A stretch of DNA of 64,000 nucleotides from Chryseobacterium oncorhynchi (lineage in GTDB: Bacteria > Bacteroidota > Bacteroidia > Flavobacteriales > Weeksellaceae), in the NCBI RefSeq assembly GCF_002899895.1, contig NZ_PPEI02000003.1, positions 1-64,000 on the forward strand, given 5' to 3'. The notes under the pieces were generated by a model, which saw only the letters and a program-made list of their open reading frames with translations, had not been told where the DNA came from and did no database searches. A program made the position numbers and the translations under genes. Shown here one piece after another: positions 42,970-51,559 of the stretch. Within the stretch, counting starts at the first letter, position 1; each line of letters begins with the position of its first letter.

Positions 42970-42979
42970 CCAAAAAGTA

Positions 42980-42990
42980 GGACAAAGTCC
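42980..42990. repeat. Spacer hairpin before murG
   Basis: GGAC-AAA-GTCC between ftsW and murG, preceded by AAAAAGTA, similar to the second hairpins before murE and ftsA. Confidence 0.45.
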
Positions 42991-43000
42991 CATTATTTAA

Positions 43001-44098
43001 ATGAGCAAAAAACTAAAAATATTATTATCAGGCGGAGGAACAGGAGGACACATCTTCCCTGCCATCGCTATTGCTGACGAAATCAAGAAAAGATTTCCTG
43101 ACGCAGAATTTTTGTTCATTGGAGCCAACGGAAAAATGGAAATGGAAAAAGTTCCACAGGCTGGCTACAAAATAGAAGGAATAGATATCGCCGGAATCGA
43201 CAGAGGAAACTTATTATCCAACTTGGGGTTACCTTTCAAAATTCTGAAAAGTTTATCAAAATCAAAGAAGATCATTAAAAAATTTGCTCCGGATTTTGCC
43301 GTGGGAACTGGTGGTTTTGCGAGTGGACCAGCCTTGTATGAGGCAAGTAAGTTGGGAATCCCAATTTTTATTCAGGAACAGAACGCTCACGCAGGAGTAA
43401 CCAATAAAATCCTTAGCAAGAAAGCAAGAGCCGTTTTTACAGCCTATCCAAAAGTAGAAGGCTTTCCGGTAGAAAAAATTAAGTTTTTGGGTAATCCTAT
43501 TCGCGAGAACATTATTTCAGGAATGCAGGAAACCATCCAGGCAAAAGAAAAAATGGGATTAAATAAAGACAAACTTACGATTCTTTCTGTAGGTGGATCT
43601 TTAGGCTCCAGAACATTGAATAACGCTTGGAAGTCTCATTTAAAAGAAATTTTAGACAAAAATTATCAGCTTATCTGGCAAACAGGAAAGCTTGATTATC
43701 AAGATATTTTAGAAGAAACAAAAGATGCAGAAAGCAGAAATATTCAGATTCTTGAATTTATCAAAGACATGGAACTGGCGTATTCTGCAGCAGACATTAT
43801 AGTTTCAAGAGCCGGAGCCATTGCCATTTCAGAGTTGGCAGTAGCACAAAAACCGGTATTATTGGTTCCTTTCCCTTTTGCAGCGGAAGATCACCAAACC
43901 AAAAATGCCATGAATCTGGTTGAAAAAAATGCAGCCAAAATGGTAAAAGACTCTGAAATGCAGGAAAAATTCTGGAATACATTATCAGAAATCTGTGAAA
44001 AAGAAAGTGTAAGAAAGGAAATGTCTGACAATCTGAAATATTTTGCTAAGCCAAATGCGGCAAAAGAGATTGTAGATGAGATATTTAAATTAATGTAA
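43001..44098 (+). CDS. murG: UDP-GlcNAc:lipid I transferase MurG
   Basis: 365 residues. Makes lipid II on the inner membrane face. N-terminal GGGTGGHIFPAIA at residues 10-22, 'FIQEQNAHAGVTNK' and the C-terminal donor-binding 'SRAGAIAISELAVAQKPVLLVP' region. Full length. Confidence 0.97.
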   Translation: MSKKLKILLSGGGTGGHIFPAIAIADEIKKRFPDAEFLFIGANGKMEMEKVPQAGYKIEGIDIAGIDRGNLLSNLGLPFKILKSLSKSKKIIKKFAPDFAVGTGGFASGPALYEASKLGIPIFIQEQNAHAGVTNKILSKKARAVFTAYPKVEGFPVEKIKFLGNPIRENIISGMQETIQAKEKMGLNKDKLTILSVGGSLGSRTLNNAWKSHLKEILDKNYQLIWQTGKLDYQDILEETKDAESRNIQILEFIKDMELAYSAADIIVSRAGAIAISELAVAQKPVLLVPFPFAAEDHQTKNAMNLVEKNAAKMVKDSEMQEKFWNTLSEICEKESVRKEMSDNLKYFAKPNAAKEIVDEIFKLM

Positions 44099-44170
44099 AA
44101 AGTAAAATTGTAAATGTATTAATGAAAATCATAAATACTTTTACATGAATACATCAATACAAGGAAAAGA
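44099..44170. repeat. AT-rich inverted-repeat spacer murG-murC
   Basis: AATGTATTAATGA and TTTTACATGAATACATCAATACA words; related to the other spacers of the cluster. Confidence 0.5.
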
Positions 44171-45529
44171 ATGAGCAATTTAGAAACATATCAAAATTTT
44201 TACTTCGTTGGAATCGGGGGTATCGGAATGAGTGCTTTAGCACGTTACTTCCATGCATCCGGAAAAAATGTATTGGGCTATGATAAAACCAATACCAAGC
44301 TTACTCAAAATCTAATGAACGAAGGAATTGATATTGTTTTCGAAGATCTTATTGACGAAAAAATCACTTCTCTTCAACAAGAAAACACATTGGTAATCTA
44401 CACTCCTGCTATCAAAACGCTTGGGATTTTAGATTATTTCAATGAAAATCAGTTTGAGATCTTAAAACGTGCAAAGGTCTTGGGGTTAATTACTGAAAAT
44501 ACAGATTGTATTGCTATAGCAGGAACCCACGGAAAGACAACAACGTCTACCTTGGTTTCACACTTATGTAAAGAAGTTAATTTGCCGTTCTCATGCTTTT
44601 TAGGAGGTATTTCCGAGAACTTTAAATCAAACTTCCTATACAATGGCTCTACCTATTCCGTAGTAGAAGCAGATGAGTATGACAGAAGCTTCCTGAGCCT
44701 TTCTCCGGATTGGGCAGTAGTAACTTCTACCGACGCTGATCACCTGGATATTTATGGTGATAAAAGCCACATTGAAGAGGGCTTCAGACAATTTGCAGCA
44801 CTAGTTCCGGAAGATAGAAAGCTATTTGTAAGAAAAGGAATTGAAATCGGCAGAGGGCATCAAACCTACGCCGTGAATGAAAAGGCAGATTATTACTCAG
44901 ACAATCTACGCATGGATCATGATAAGATTTATTTTGACTTCCATACTCCGACAGAAACAATAAAAGATTTTGTTTGGGAAATCCCGGGAATCCATAATGT
45001 AGAAAATGCAACAGTAGCATTGGCTATTTTGCACAATTTGGGCGCAGATTTTGATACGCTGAAAAAGGCAATTGCCAATTTTAAAGGAATTAAGAGGAGA
45101 TATACTAAACATATTTACGAAAACGGTAAAATTTATATCGATGACTATGCCCATCATCCAACAGAGATTAATGCAGTAGTGGGTTCTATCAAGACTTTTT
45201 ATCCGGATAAAAAATTATTGGTTGTTTTCCAGCCTCATTTATTTAGCAGAACAAGAGATTTTGCAGATGGATTTGCAGAAAGCCTTAGCAAAGGTGAAGA
45301 ATTGATCTTACTGGATATTTATCCAGCAAGAGAACTTCAGGAGAATTTTGAAGGAATTACTTCAAGCTGGCTGTTGGAGAAAGTAACATTAGATAAAAAA
45401 GAAGTATCGAATTTATCCGATGCTTTTGAAAAAATAAAAGAAAAAGATTTTGACATCCTCCTTACAGTAGGTGCAGGAAACATTGATACCCTGTATGACC
45501 CTATTTGTGAATGGATGAGTAAATTATAA
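44171..45529 (+). CDS. murC: UDP-MurNAc:L-alanine ligase MurC
   Basis: 452 residues. N-terminal GIGGIGMSALARYF at about 14-27, ATP loop GTHGKTTTSTL near 118-128, 'EADEYDRSFL' and 'DDYAHHPTEINA'. Adds the first amino acid of the stem peptide. Normal length. Confidence 0.97.
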   Translation: MSNLETYQNFYFVGIGGIGMSALARYFHASGKNVLGYDKTNTKLTQNLMNEGIDIVFEDLIDEKITSLQQENTLVIYTPAIKTLGILDYFNENQFEILKRAKVLGLITENTDCIAIAGTHGKTTTSTLVSHLCKEVNLPFSCFLGGISENFKSNFLYNGSTYSVVEADEYDRSFLSLSPDWAVVTSTDADHLDIYGDKSHIEEGFRQFAALVPEDRKLFVRKGIEIGRGHQTYAVNEKADYYSDNLRMDHDKIYFDFHTPTETIKDFVWEIPGIHNVENATVALAILHNLGADFDTLKKAIANFKGIKRRYTKHIYENGKIYIDDYAHHPTEINAVVGSIKTFYPDKKLLVVFQPHLFSRTRDFADGFAESLSKGEELILLDIYPARELQENFEGITSSWLLEKVTLDKKEVSNLSDAFEKIKEKDFDILLTVGAGNIDTLYDPICEWMSKL

Positions 45530-45594
45530 AAAATAATAATGTATTTACGTATTCATGAATACATTTTACATAAATACATGAATACAAAGAATGT
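45530..45594. repeat. AT-rich inverted-repeat spacer murC-ftsQ
   Basis: AATGTATTTACGTATTCATGAATACATTTTACATAAATACATGAATAC: arms built of TATTCATGAATA and ATGTATTTA, self-complementary. Confidence 0.5.
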
Positions 45595-46572
45595 ATGAAA
45601 AATAAGTACAGAATATTAAAAATTGTTGTCACAGTAATCATCCTAGGATTGTTGCTGAGTTTCTCATTGAAGAGATTCGGTCGCCTGCAGATTACTGACA
45701 ATAAAATTTCTGTAAAAATGAATGAAAAAACTCCCGTTTACTTTGTTGATGAAAAAGATATCAGGGAGATTGTAAAAAAGGAAAACCCATCAGGAAAAGT
45801 TGGTGAGCTGAACATTCCTGCATTAGAAAAAAAGATCAATTCGCTTCCTGCCGTTGACAGTGCCAATGTCTATTTGAACTTAAACGGAAAGCTGAATCTG
45901 GATATCAAACAGAGAGTTCCTGTTTTCAGACTTAACAAAGATGGAAGAGACTTCTATGTGGATGAGAAAGGAGTTGAATTTCCTATTTCAAAAACCTATT
46001 CGCATCCGTGTATGCTGGTTACAGGAAATATACAGCCTGATGAATATGAGAAGCTGGCAGAATTGGTTGGAAAAATTGATAAAGATGATTTCAGCAAGAA
46101 ATTCTTCATTGGAATTTCAAAATCTAAAGAAAGTTATAACCTTCTGACAAGCGAAGGAAATTATAGGGTAGAGATCGGAGATTTAGATAATATTGATTTT
46201 AAGGTAAAAGGATTTAAAACCTTTGTAGAAAAATATCTGGTATATCAGGATCCTCAAAAATATAGTATGGTTTCTGTAAAATATCAAAACCAGATTGTAA
46301 CTACCTTAAACCCCTATTTCAAGGAAAACGACAGCATCCTCAAAGCAGGAAAGCTAGAGTTGGCTAAAGTTCCTACCGCACTGGCTTCCGTTAAAAAAAC
46401 GGAAACTAAGCCAAAGGCCACAGAAGCAAAAAAAACAAGCTCAGCATCGGTAAAACCGAAAGAGAGGACAAAACCTAAAACACAACAAAAGGAAGGAAAA
46501 AAAACAGAGAAAAAAACAACGGCCCAGGCACAGTCCAAGCCAAAGCCAAAAGCAAAGGTGAAAATAGAATAA
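45595..46572 (+). CDS. ftsQ: Division protein FtsQ with basic C-terminal tail
   Basis: 325 residues. Short cytoplasmic start, membrane helix at about 8-26, a POTRA/FtsQ beta region (about 35-240) with 'YFVDEKDI' and 'LPAVDSANVYLNLNG' typical of Bacteroidetes FtsQ. The last roughly 55 residues are a Lys/Pro/Thr-rich disordered tail (e.g. KPKERTKPKTQQKEGKK) that would lie in the periplasm; such a basic tail may contact peptidoglycan or other divisome parts. Identified by position and topology. Confidence 0.88.
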   Translation: MKNKYRILKIVVTVIILGLLLSFSLKRFGRLQITDNKISVKMNEKTPVYFVDEKDIREIVKKENPSGKVGELNIPALEKKINSLPAVDSANVYLNLNGKLNLDIKQRVPVFRLNKDGRDFYVDEKGVEFPISKTYSHPCMLVTGNIQPDEYEKLAELVGKIDKDDFSKKFFIGISKSKESYNLLTSEGNYRVEIGDLDNIDFKVKGFKTFVEKYLVYQDPQKYSMVSVKYQNQIVTTLNPYFKENDSILKAGKLELAKVPTALASVKKTETKPKATEAKKTSSASVKPKERTKPKTQQKEGKKTEKKTTAQAQSKPKPKAKVKIE

Positions 46573-46580
46573 TAAAGAGT

Positions 46581-46620
46581 TCCAAAAGGACAATTTAACA
46601 CAAAGTAGGATGCAGTCCTA
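46581..46620. repeat. Spacer hairpin pair before ftsA
   Basis: TCC-AAAA-GGA (46581-46590), ATTTAACA, then TAGGA-TGCAG-TCCTA (46606-46620). Clear second copy of the pair before murE. Confidence 0.7.
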
Positions 46621-46660
46621 ATCATAGAAAAAGTAGAAAAAAATCAAATCGATATAAAAA

Positions 46661-48046
46661 ATGGAAAATCAAGAGTATTCAGTAGGTCTGGACATCGGGA
46701 CAACAAAGATAGTCGCGATTGTCGGAAGAAGGAATGCACACGGGAAAATAGAAGTTCTCGGTGTAGGAAAAGCTAAAAGTCTTGGTGTTCATAAAGGTAT
46801 TGTGAATAATATTTCACAAACTATTAATTCAATCAAGGCCGCAGTTTCCGAAGCACAATCCAGTGCTGGAGTTCCTATCCGCAAAGTTACGGTAGGTATT
46901 GCAGGAAAACACATTCGTTCTCTGCAGCATTCCGATTATATTATGCGTGAACATCCGGATAAGTTTATTACAGATGATGACATTGAAGCGTTAAAAGATC
47001 AGGTCAAGAAGCTAGTTATGCTTCCTGGAGAAGAAATTATCCATGTACTTCCACAAGAATATAAAGTAGATTCCGAAGGTGAAATTCAAGAGCCTGTAGG
47101 AATGCACGGTAAACGTTTAGAAGCTAATTTCCACGTTGTAGTTGGGCAGATGGGAAGCATCAGAAATATAGCAAGATGCGTTCGTGAGGCCGGACTAGAA
47201 ATGGAGGCCCTTACTTTGGAGCCATTAGCATCTTCCGAAGCCGTTCTTACCAAAGAAGAAAAAGAAGCAGGAGTAGCAATTGTTGATATTGGTGGTGGTA
47301 CCACAGATATTGCTATCTTTAAAGATAATATCATTCGTCATACCTGTGTTATCCCTTATGGGGGCGGGATTATTACCGAAGATATCAAAGAAGGTTGTTC
47401 TATTATTGAAAAACATGCAGAACAATTGAAAGTAAAATTCGGTTCGGCTGTGCCAGAATTAGAAAAAGACAGTACTTTTGTAACAATTCCGGGGCTTCAC
47501 GGCCGTCCAGACAAAGAAATTTCTTTAAAAACCCTTGCACAGATTATCAATGCAAGAGTAGAAGAAGTTTTGGAAATGGTCAATACAGAATTGAAAGCTT
47601 ACGGAGCCTTTGAACAAAAGAAAAAACTGATTGCAGGAATCGTTTTGACTGGTGGTGGTTCAAACCTGAAACACCTTCGTCAGCTAGCCAATTATACAAC
47701 AGGTTTTGATAGCAGAATCGGTTTTGCAAATGAATATATTGCCAACGATAAGAATCAGTACCTTAAAGGCCCTGAATTTGCTACCTCTATTGGATTACTG
47801 ATGGAGAGTTTAAAGATCAGAGACAAGAGGCTGAATATTGACGAAGAATTGGAACAAATTGTGAATGAACAACCTAAACCTGAGACAACATCCGTACAGG
47901 CAGAAACGGTTCAGCCAATTCAGCAGGCAGCACCCGTTCAGGAGCAAACTGTTTCCGATCAAAAGCAGGAAAATAGAAGAGCGAAATTGACCTTTGGACA
48001 GTCGCTTATGGAAAAAGTAAAAAAATTCTTTGAAGAAGTAGAATAA
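46661..48046 (+). CDS. ftsA: Division actin-like protein FtsA
   Basis: 461 residues. Actin-fold membrane anchor for FtsZ. N-terminal phosphate motif DIGTTKIVAIVG at about 10-21, SHS2-like 1C region, 'VAIVDIGGGTTDIAIF' second phosphate motif. After a Gln/Pro-rich linker the protein ends in an amphipathic helix (SLMEKVKKFFEEVE) that should bind the membrane. Confidence 0.97.
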   Translation: MENQEYSVGLDIGTTKIVAIVGRRNAHGKIEVLGVGKAKSLGVHKGIVNNISQTINSIKAAVSEAQSSAGVPIRKVTVGIAGKHIRSLQHSDYIMREHPDKFITDDDIEALKDQVKKLVMLPGEEIIHVLPQEYKVDSEGEIQEPVGMHGKRLEANFHVVVGQMGSIRNIARCVREAGLEMEALTLEPLASSEAVLTKEEKEAGVAIVDIGGGTTDIAIFKDNIIRHTCVIPYGGGIITEDIKEGCSIIEKHAEQLKVKFGSAVPELEKDSTFVTIPGLHGRPDKEISLKTLAQIINARVEEVLEMVNTELKAYGAFEQKKKLIAGIVLTGGGSNLKHLRQLANYTTGFDSRIGFANEYIANDKNQYLKGPEFATSIGLLMESLKIRDKRLNIDEELEQIVNEQPKPETTSVQAETVQPIQQAAPVQEQTVSDQKQENRRAKLTFGQSLMEKVKKFFEEVE

Positions 48047-48124
48047 AGTATAAATGATCAATGATAACAGATAATTGACTTATCAACTTTCACTCATCAT
48101 TCATCAATTGTTAAAAGTATAGTT

Positions 48125-50038
48125 ATGGAAAATATAGGTACACAAGGATTTTCATTTGATCTACCAAAAGGAAATTCATCCATCATAAAAGTAATCGGTG
48201 TAGGAGGCGGTGGTAACAACGCCCTAAAGCACATGTACGAAAAAGGAATTCATGGAGTTGACTTCGTGGTATGCAATACAGATGCTCAAACTCTAGATAA
48301 TAACCCCGTTGCCAATAAAGTTCAATTGGGAACTTCTATCACAGAAGGTCTTGGAGCTGGTGCTGACCCTGAAGTAGGAGAAAAATCAGCAATCGAAAGT
48401 ATTGAAGATATCAAGGCAGCTATGGGACAGAACACAAAAATGGTGTTCATCACTGCCGGAATGGGTGGTGGTACCGGTACCGGAGCAGCTCCTGTCATTG
48501 CTAAAGTAGCAAAGGATATGGGGATTTTAACCGTGGGTATCGTTACAGTTCCTTTCAGTTTTGAGGGAAAAAGAAGACTAGAACAAGCAGAAAACGGTCT
48601 TGAAAAATTAAAAAATAATGTTGATTCATTAATTGTAATCAATAACGATAAATTAAGACAGCAATTCGGAAACCTTGGATTTAAGCAGGGGTTTTCAAAA
48701 GCCGATGAAGTATTAGCCAATGCAGCCAAAGGTATGGCAGAGGTTATTACTGGGTACTTTGATGTAAACATTGACTTTAGAGATGCTAAATCTGTACTTC
48801 AGAATTCTGGTACAGCGCTGATGTCTACAGGAACAGCTTCAGGAGAAAACAAAGCAGAAGAGGCAGTAAGAAAGGCCCTTGATTCTCCATTGTTGAATGA
48901 CAATAAAATCACAGGTGCCAAAAACGTACTATTGCTAATCAGAAGTGGTGCAGAAGAGGTAACAATGGACGAAATCGGTATCATCATGGACCACATCCAG
49001 AAAGAAGCAGGAAATACTGCAGACATCATTTTTGGAGTTGGTGCTGATGAAGAATTAGGAGATGCAGTAAGCGTTCTTGTTATCGCTACAGGATTCTCTA
49101 ATGACAACAAGAAATTCTCTGGTCCTACAGAAAAAATCAGAATCAGCCTTAATGACAGTTTTGAAGCCCAAAAATCGTCTCCTTTTAAAACAAGGGAAGA
49201 AAGAGCATCAAATCCTGAAGCAACACATGATTTTGGAGGAAAAAACCTTTTCAGATTAGATGATGAAGACCATGATACGACCAAGTTCAATATGGCATCT
49301 ACTGAAAAAAAAATGATTATTGAAGAAGAGGAAATCAGAACAGAAATAAAATTCTTTGATAAAGAGGAAAATACAGTAAGCACCCCTGAACAGGAATGGA
49401 GAAATGAGGACGAAGATGGTCAGGACGCTTTCAGCTTATTCTCTATTGATGAAGAAGACGAAGACCCAAACGACTTGGAAATTCAGTCTTTCTCATTTGA
49501 TTTTGAAAATAAAAAAGATGAACCTCAATCAGGAAATACATTCAACAATTCTTCTTCTCAGGAAAAGCCTGTTGAATTCAGCTTCTTTGTAAATGAACCT
49601 GTTAGAAATGAGCCTAAGACAGATTTTGGACAGCCTAAAGCTGAGTTTAATGCTCCGGTAAGCGCAGTTGTTGAACCCGCTCAAAAGATTGAGACCTTTT
49701 ACCAAAAAGAAGAGCCTAGAACTGAAACAAGACCTGCTTTTGAAACCAGAGCAGAAATCGAAACTCCAAAAACTGAAGAGTCTGAATTCACATTCGTGAA
49801 TAAAACGATTGATCAGGACAGAGTGATAGAAAGAAGAAATAAATTAAAAGAATTCAACTCTCGCTATCAAAGCTTTGACAGCACAAGTGAATTCGAGTCT
49901 ATTCCTGCTTTCAAAAGAAAGAATATTTCGATTGACGGAACCAATGCATCAGACCAGAATATCAACACTTATATGTCTGACAACAATGGCTCTATGCAGA
50001 TCAGAGAAAATAGATTTTTAAATAAAGACGTAGACTAA
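48125..50038 (+). CDS. ftsZ: Division tubulin FtsZ with long acidic C-terminal extension
   Basis: 637 residues. The GTPase domain (about 15-335) has the GGGGNNALKHM start and the tubulin signature GGGTGTGAAPVIA. Beyond it lies a 300-residue extension, acidic and Phe/Glu/Pro-rich, far longer than in E. coli but usual in Flavobacteriia. The last part (IPAFKRKNISID) probably is the conserved peptide that binds FtsA and other partners, followed by a further 30 residues. Last division gene of the cluster. Confidence 0.98.
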   Translation: MENIGTQGFSFDLPKGNSSIIKVIGVGGGGNNALKHMYEKGIHGVDFVVCNTDAQTLDNNPVANKVQLGTSITEGLGAGADPEVGEKSAIESIEDIKAAMGQNTKMVFITAGMGGGTGTGAAPVIAKVAKDMGILTVGIVTVPFSFEGKRRLEQAENGLEKLKNNVDSLIVINNDKLRQQFGNLGFKQGFSKADEVLANAAKGMAEVITGYFDVNIDFRDAKSVLQNSGTALMSTGTASGENKAEEAVRKALDSPLLNDNKITGAKNVLLLIRSGAEEVTMDEIGIIMDHIQKEAGNTADIIFGVGADEELGDAVSVLVIATGFSNDNKKFSGPTEKIRISLNDSFEAQKSSPFKTREERASNPEATHDFGGKNLFRLDDEDHDTTKFNMASTEKKMIIEEEEIRTEIKFFDKEENTVSTPEQEWRNEDEDGQDAFSLFSIDEEDEDPNDLEIQSFSFDFENKKDEPQSGNTFNNSSSQEKPVEFSFFVNEPVRNEPKTDFGQPKAEFNAPVSAVVEPAQKIETFYQKEEPRTETRPAFETRAEIETPKTEESEFTFVNKTIDQDRVIERRNKLKEFNSRYQSFDSTSEFESIPAFKRKNISIDGTNASDQNINTYMSDNNGSMQIRENRFLNKDVD

Positions 50039-50139
50039 AATAAACGTATTAATGTATTGATGTAAAATGTATTAATGATTTTACAGACTTAGTTCTTGAA
50101 TACATTAATACTTTTTACGTTAATACAAATAAAGATAAT
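50039..50139. repeat. AT-rich inverted-repeat spacer ftsZ-yqeY
   Basis: Left arm CGTATTAATGTATTGATGTAAAA and right arm TACATTAATACTTTTTACGTTAATAC (read in pieces) are largely complementary and share AATGTATTAATG with other spacers. Confidence 0.55.
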
Positions 50140-50586
50140 ATGAGTTTAGAAAATATAATAAGCGACGCAATAAAAACAGCAATGAGAGAAAAGGACAGAG
50201 TGGCCTTGGATTCTCTACGTGCTGTAAAGTCTCAAATTCTTCTTTTAAAAACTGAAGCTAGAGGTGCTGAAGTTTCTGCAGAGCAGGAAATTGCTATTCT
50301 TCAGAGAATGATTAAGCAACGTAAAGACTCTTTTGAACAGTTCTCTGCTCAGGGGAGACAAGACCTTGCCGAAGTAGAAGAAGCTCAAATGAAAGTAATT
50401 GAGAAGTTTTTACCAAAGCAACTTTCAGCAGAAGAATTAGAAACAGAAATTAAAAATATAATTTCTGAAACCGGAGCTGAATCCATTAAGGATTTAGGAA
50501 AGGTAATGGGAGCTGCCTCAAAGGCATTAGCTGGAAAATCTGACGGAAAAAGTATTTCCGAGATGGTTAAGAAGCTCCTTTCATAA
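50140..50586 (+). CDS. yqeY: GatB/YqeY domain protein
   Basis: 148 residues, whole-length match to the YqeY family, which resembles the tRNA-binding tail of the amidotransferase subunit GatB. Visible: 'AMREKDRVALDSLRAVKSQI' start, 'FLPKQLSAEELE' middle, 'LGKVMGAASKAL' and the final 'GKSISEMVKKLLS'. Exact role unknown. Commonly found downstream of ftsZ in this class. Confidence 0.93.
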   Translation: MSLENIISDAIKTAMREKDRVALDSLRAVKSQILLLKTEARGAEVSAEQEIAILQRMIKQRKDSFEQFSAQGRQDLAEVEEAQMKVIEKFLPKQLSAEELETEIKNIISETGAESIKDLGKVMGAASKALAGKSDGKSISEMVKKLLS

Positions 50587-50687
50587 TGTGATCCGGGTTT
50601 GGGGTTTTGGACTAGTTCCTAATCTCGCAAACGCGATCTCATACCATAACTAAGGATATACAACCTTTGCATATCGATTTGATTAAA

Positions 50688-50721
50688 GAAGCCCGGGACT
50701 TTTGAGTCTCGGGCTTCATTT
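50688..50721 (+). terminator. Intrinsic terminator of the division cluster/yqeY
   Basis: GAAGCCCGGGACT pairs with AGTCTCGGGCTTC (one G-T pair) around TTTG, then ATTTTG. The gap 50587-51042 also holds a small TCGC-AAAC-GCGA hairpin near 50627 and otherwise AT-rich DNA with the next promoter; I see no gene there. Confidence 0.88.
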
Positions 50722-50989
50722 TGTGGATATTCCAGTGTGTTATTCTGTTTTGAATAAAATTGAAAAAAAAAATTAGCTTATAACCATATTTGAGTAGGTA
50801 ATAAGTGGCTGATTGCTTGAGGGAAAGCCTTAAATGTTTTTTTCATGGTCGTTTGTTTTTCAGAATCATTTCAAATTTAATAATTATATTTTATTATTCC
50901 TAATTTTAATTCACATTTTTATGAATATTGTTAAATTATTAATATTCAATTAATTTTATATTGACTAATCCATTGATAGTTTTTATGTA

Positions 50990-51020
50990 TTGAACAAACG
51001 TAAAGAAATGTTTAACTTTG
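50990..51020 (+). promoter_or_regulatory. Promoter of the bacilliredoxin gene
   Basis: TTG at 50990 and TAACTTTG at 51013-51020 with 20 bases between; ATG follows 22 bases later. Confidence 0.65.
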
Positions 51021-51042
51021 TAGCGATAAAAAAACAAAATAT

Positions 51043-51453
51043 ATGTATCCAACAGATTTAGTAATGCCTATGAAGGCTGAACTTACAGATAAAGGTTTTC
51101 AAGATTTAACATCTCCTGCGCAGGTAGAAGAAGCGTTAAAGCAGTCTGGAACTACATTATTGGTTATCAACTCTGTATGCGGATGTGCTGCAGGGGCTGC
51201 AAGACCAGGAGTAGTTTACTCTTTGACTGGAGATAAAAAACCTGATCATTTAACAACTGTATTTGCAGGATTTGATACAGAAGCTGTAGTTGAGGCAAGA
51301 AAACACCTTGCTCCATTTCCTCCAAGCTCACCTTGCGTAGCTCTTTTCAAGGATGGTGAATTGGTTCACATGCTAGAAAGACATCATATTGAAGGAAACC
51401 CTGCAGGTGCTATTGCAGCAAACCTTCAGGCTGCTTATGATGAGTACTGCTAA
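51043..51453 (+). CDS. BrxA/BrxB-family bacilliredoxin
   Basis: 136 residues, full-length match to the YphP/YqiW family. Thioredoxin-like fold with the diagnostic Cys46-Gly47-Cys48 in NSVCGCAAG. In Firmicutes these proteins remove bacillithiol from proteins after oxidative stress; whether this organism makes bacillithiol cannot be told from the window. Own promoter and terminator. Confidence 0.92.
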   Translation: MYPTDLVMPMKAELTDKGFQDLTSPAQVEEALKQSGTTLLVINSVCGCAAGAARPGVVYSLTGDKKPDHLTTVFAGFDTEAVVEARKHLAPFPPSSPCVALFKDGELVHMLERHHIEGNPAGAIAANLQAAYDEYC

Positions 51454-51473
51454 GAAACAATAAACTCAATATT

Positions 51474-51507
51474 AAACCGTTACAAATTTTGTAGCGGTTT
51501 TTTTATT
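51474..51507 (+). terminator. Intrinsic terminator of the bacilliredoxin gene
   Basis: AAACCGTTACAA pairs with TTGTAGCGGTTT (one T-G pair), three-base loop, T run. Confidence 0.88.
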
Positions 51508-51546
51508 TAACCTTACAAAAAAATTCTCTAAACATTCAAATATCAT

Positions 51547-51554
51547 TATATTTG
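51547..51554 (+). promoter_or_regulatory. -7 element of the GH3 gene
   Basis: TATATTTG, exact TAnnTTTG, ending only five bases before the ATG, which implies a leaderless messenger. Confidence 0.5.
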
Positions 51555-51559
51555 TTGGA

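Noticed and set aside
48322..49383. Long minus-strand open frames opposite ftsZ
   Set aside because: Shadow frames of a strongly conserved gene; Ser/Pro/Val-rich with no family features.
40262..50139. Considered a CRISPR array or tandem satellite in the division-cluster spacers
   Set aside because: Words recur but without fixed repeat length, regular spacing or unique spacers; no cas genes in the window.
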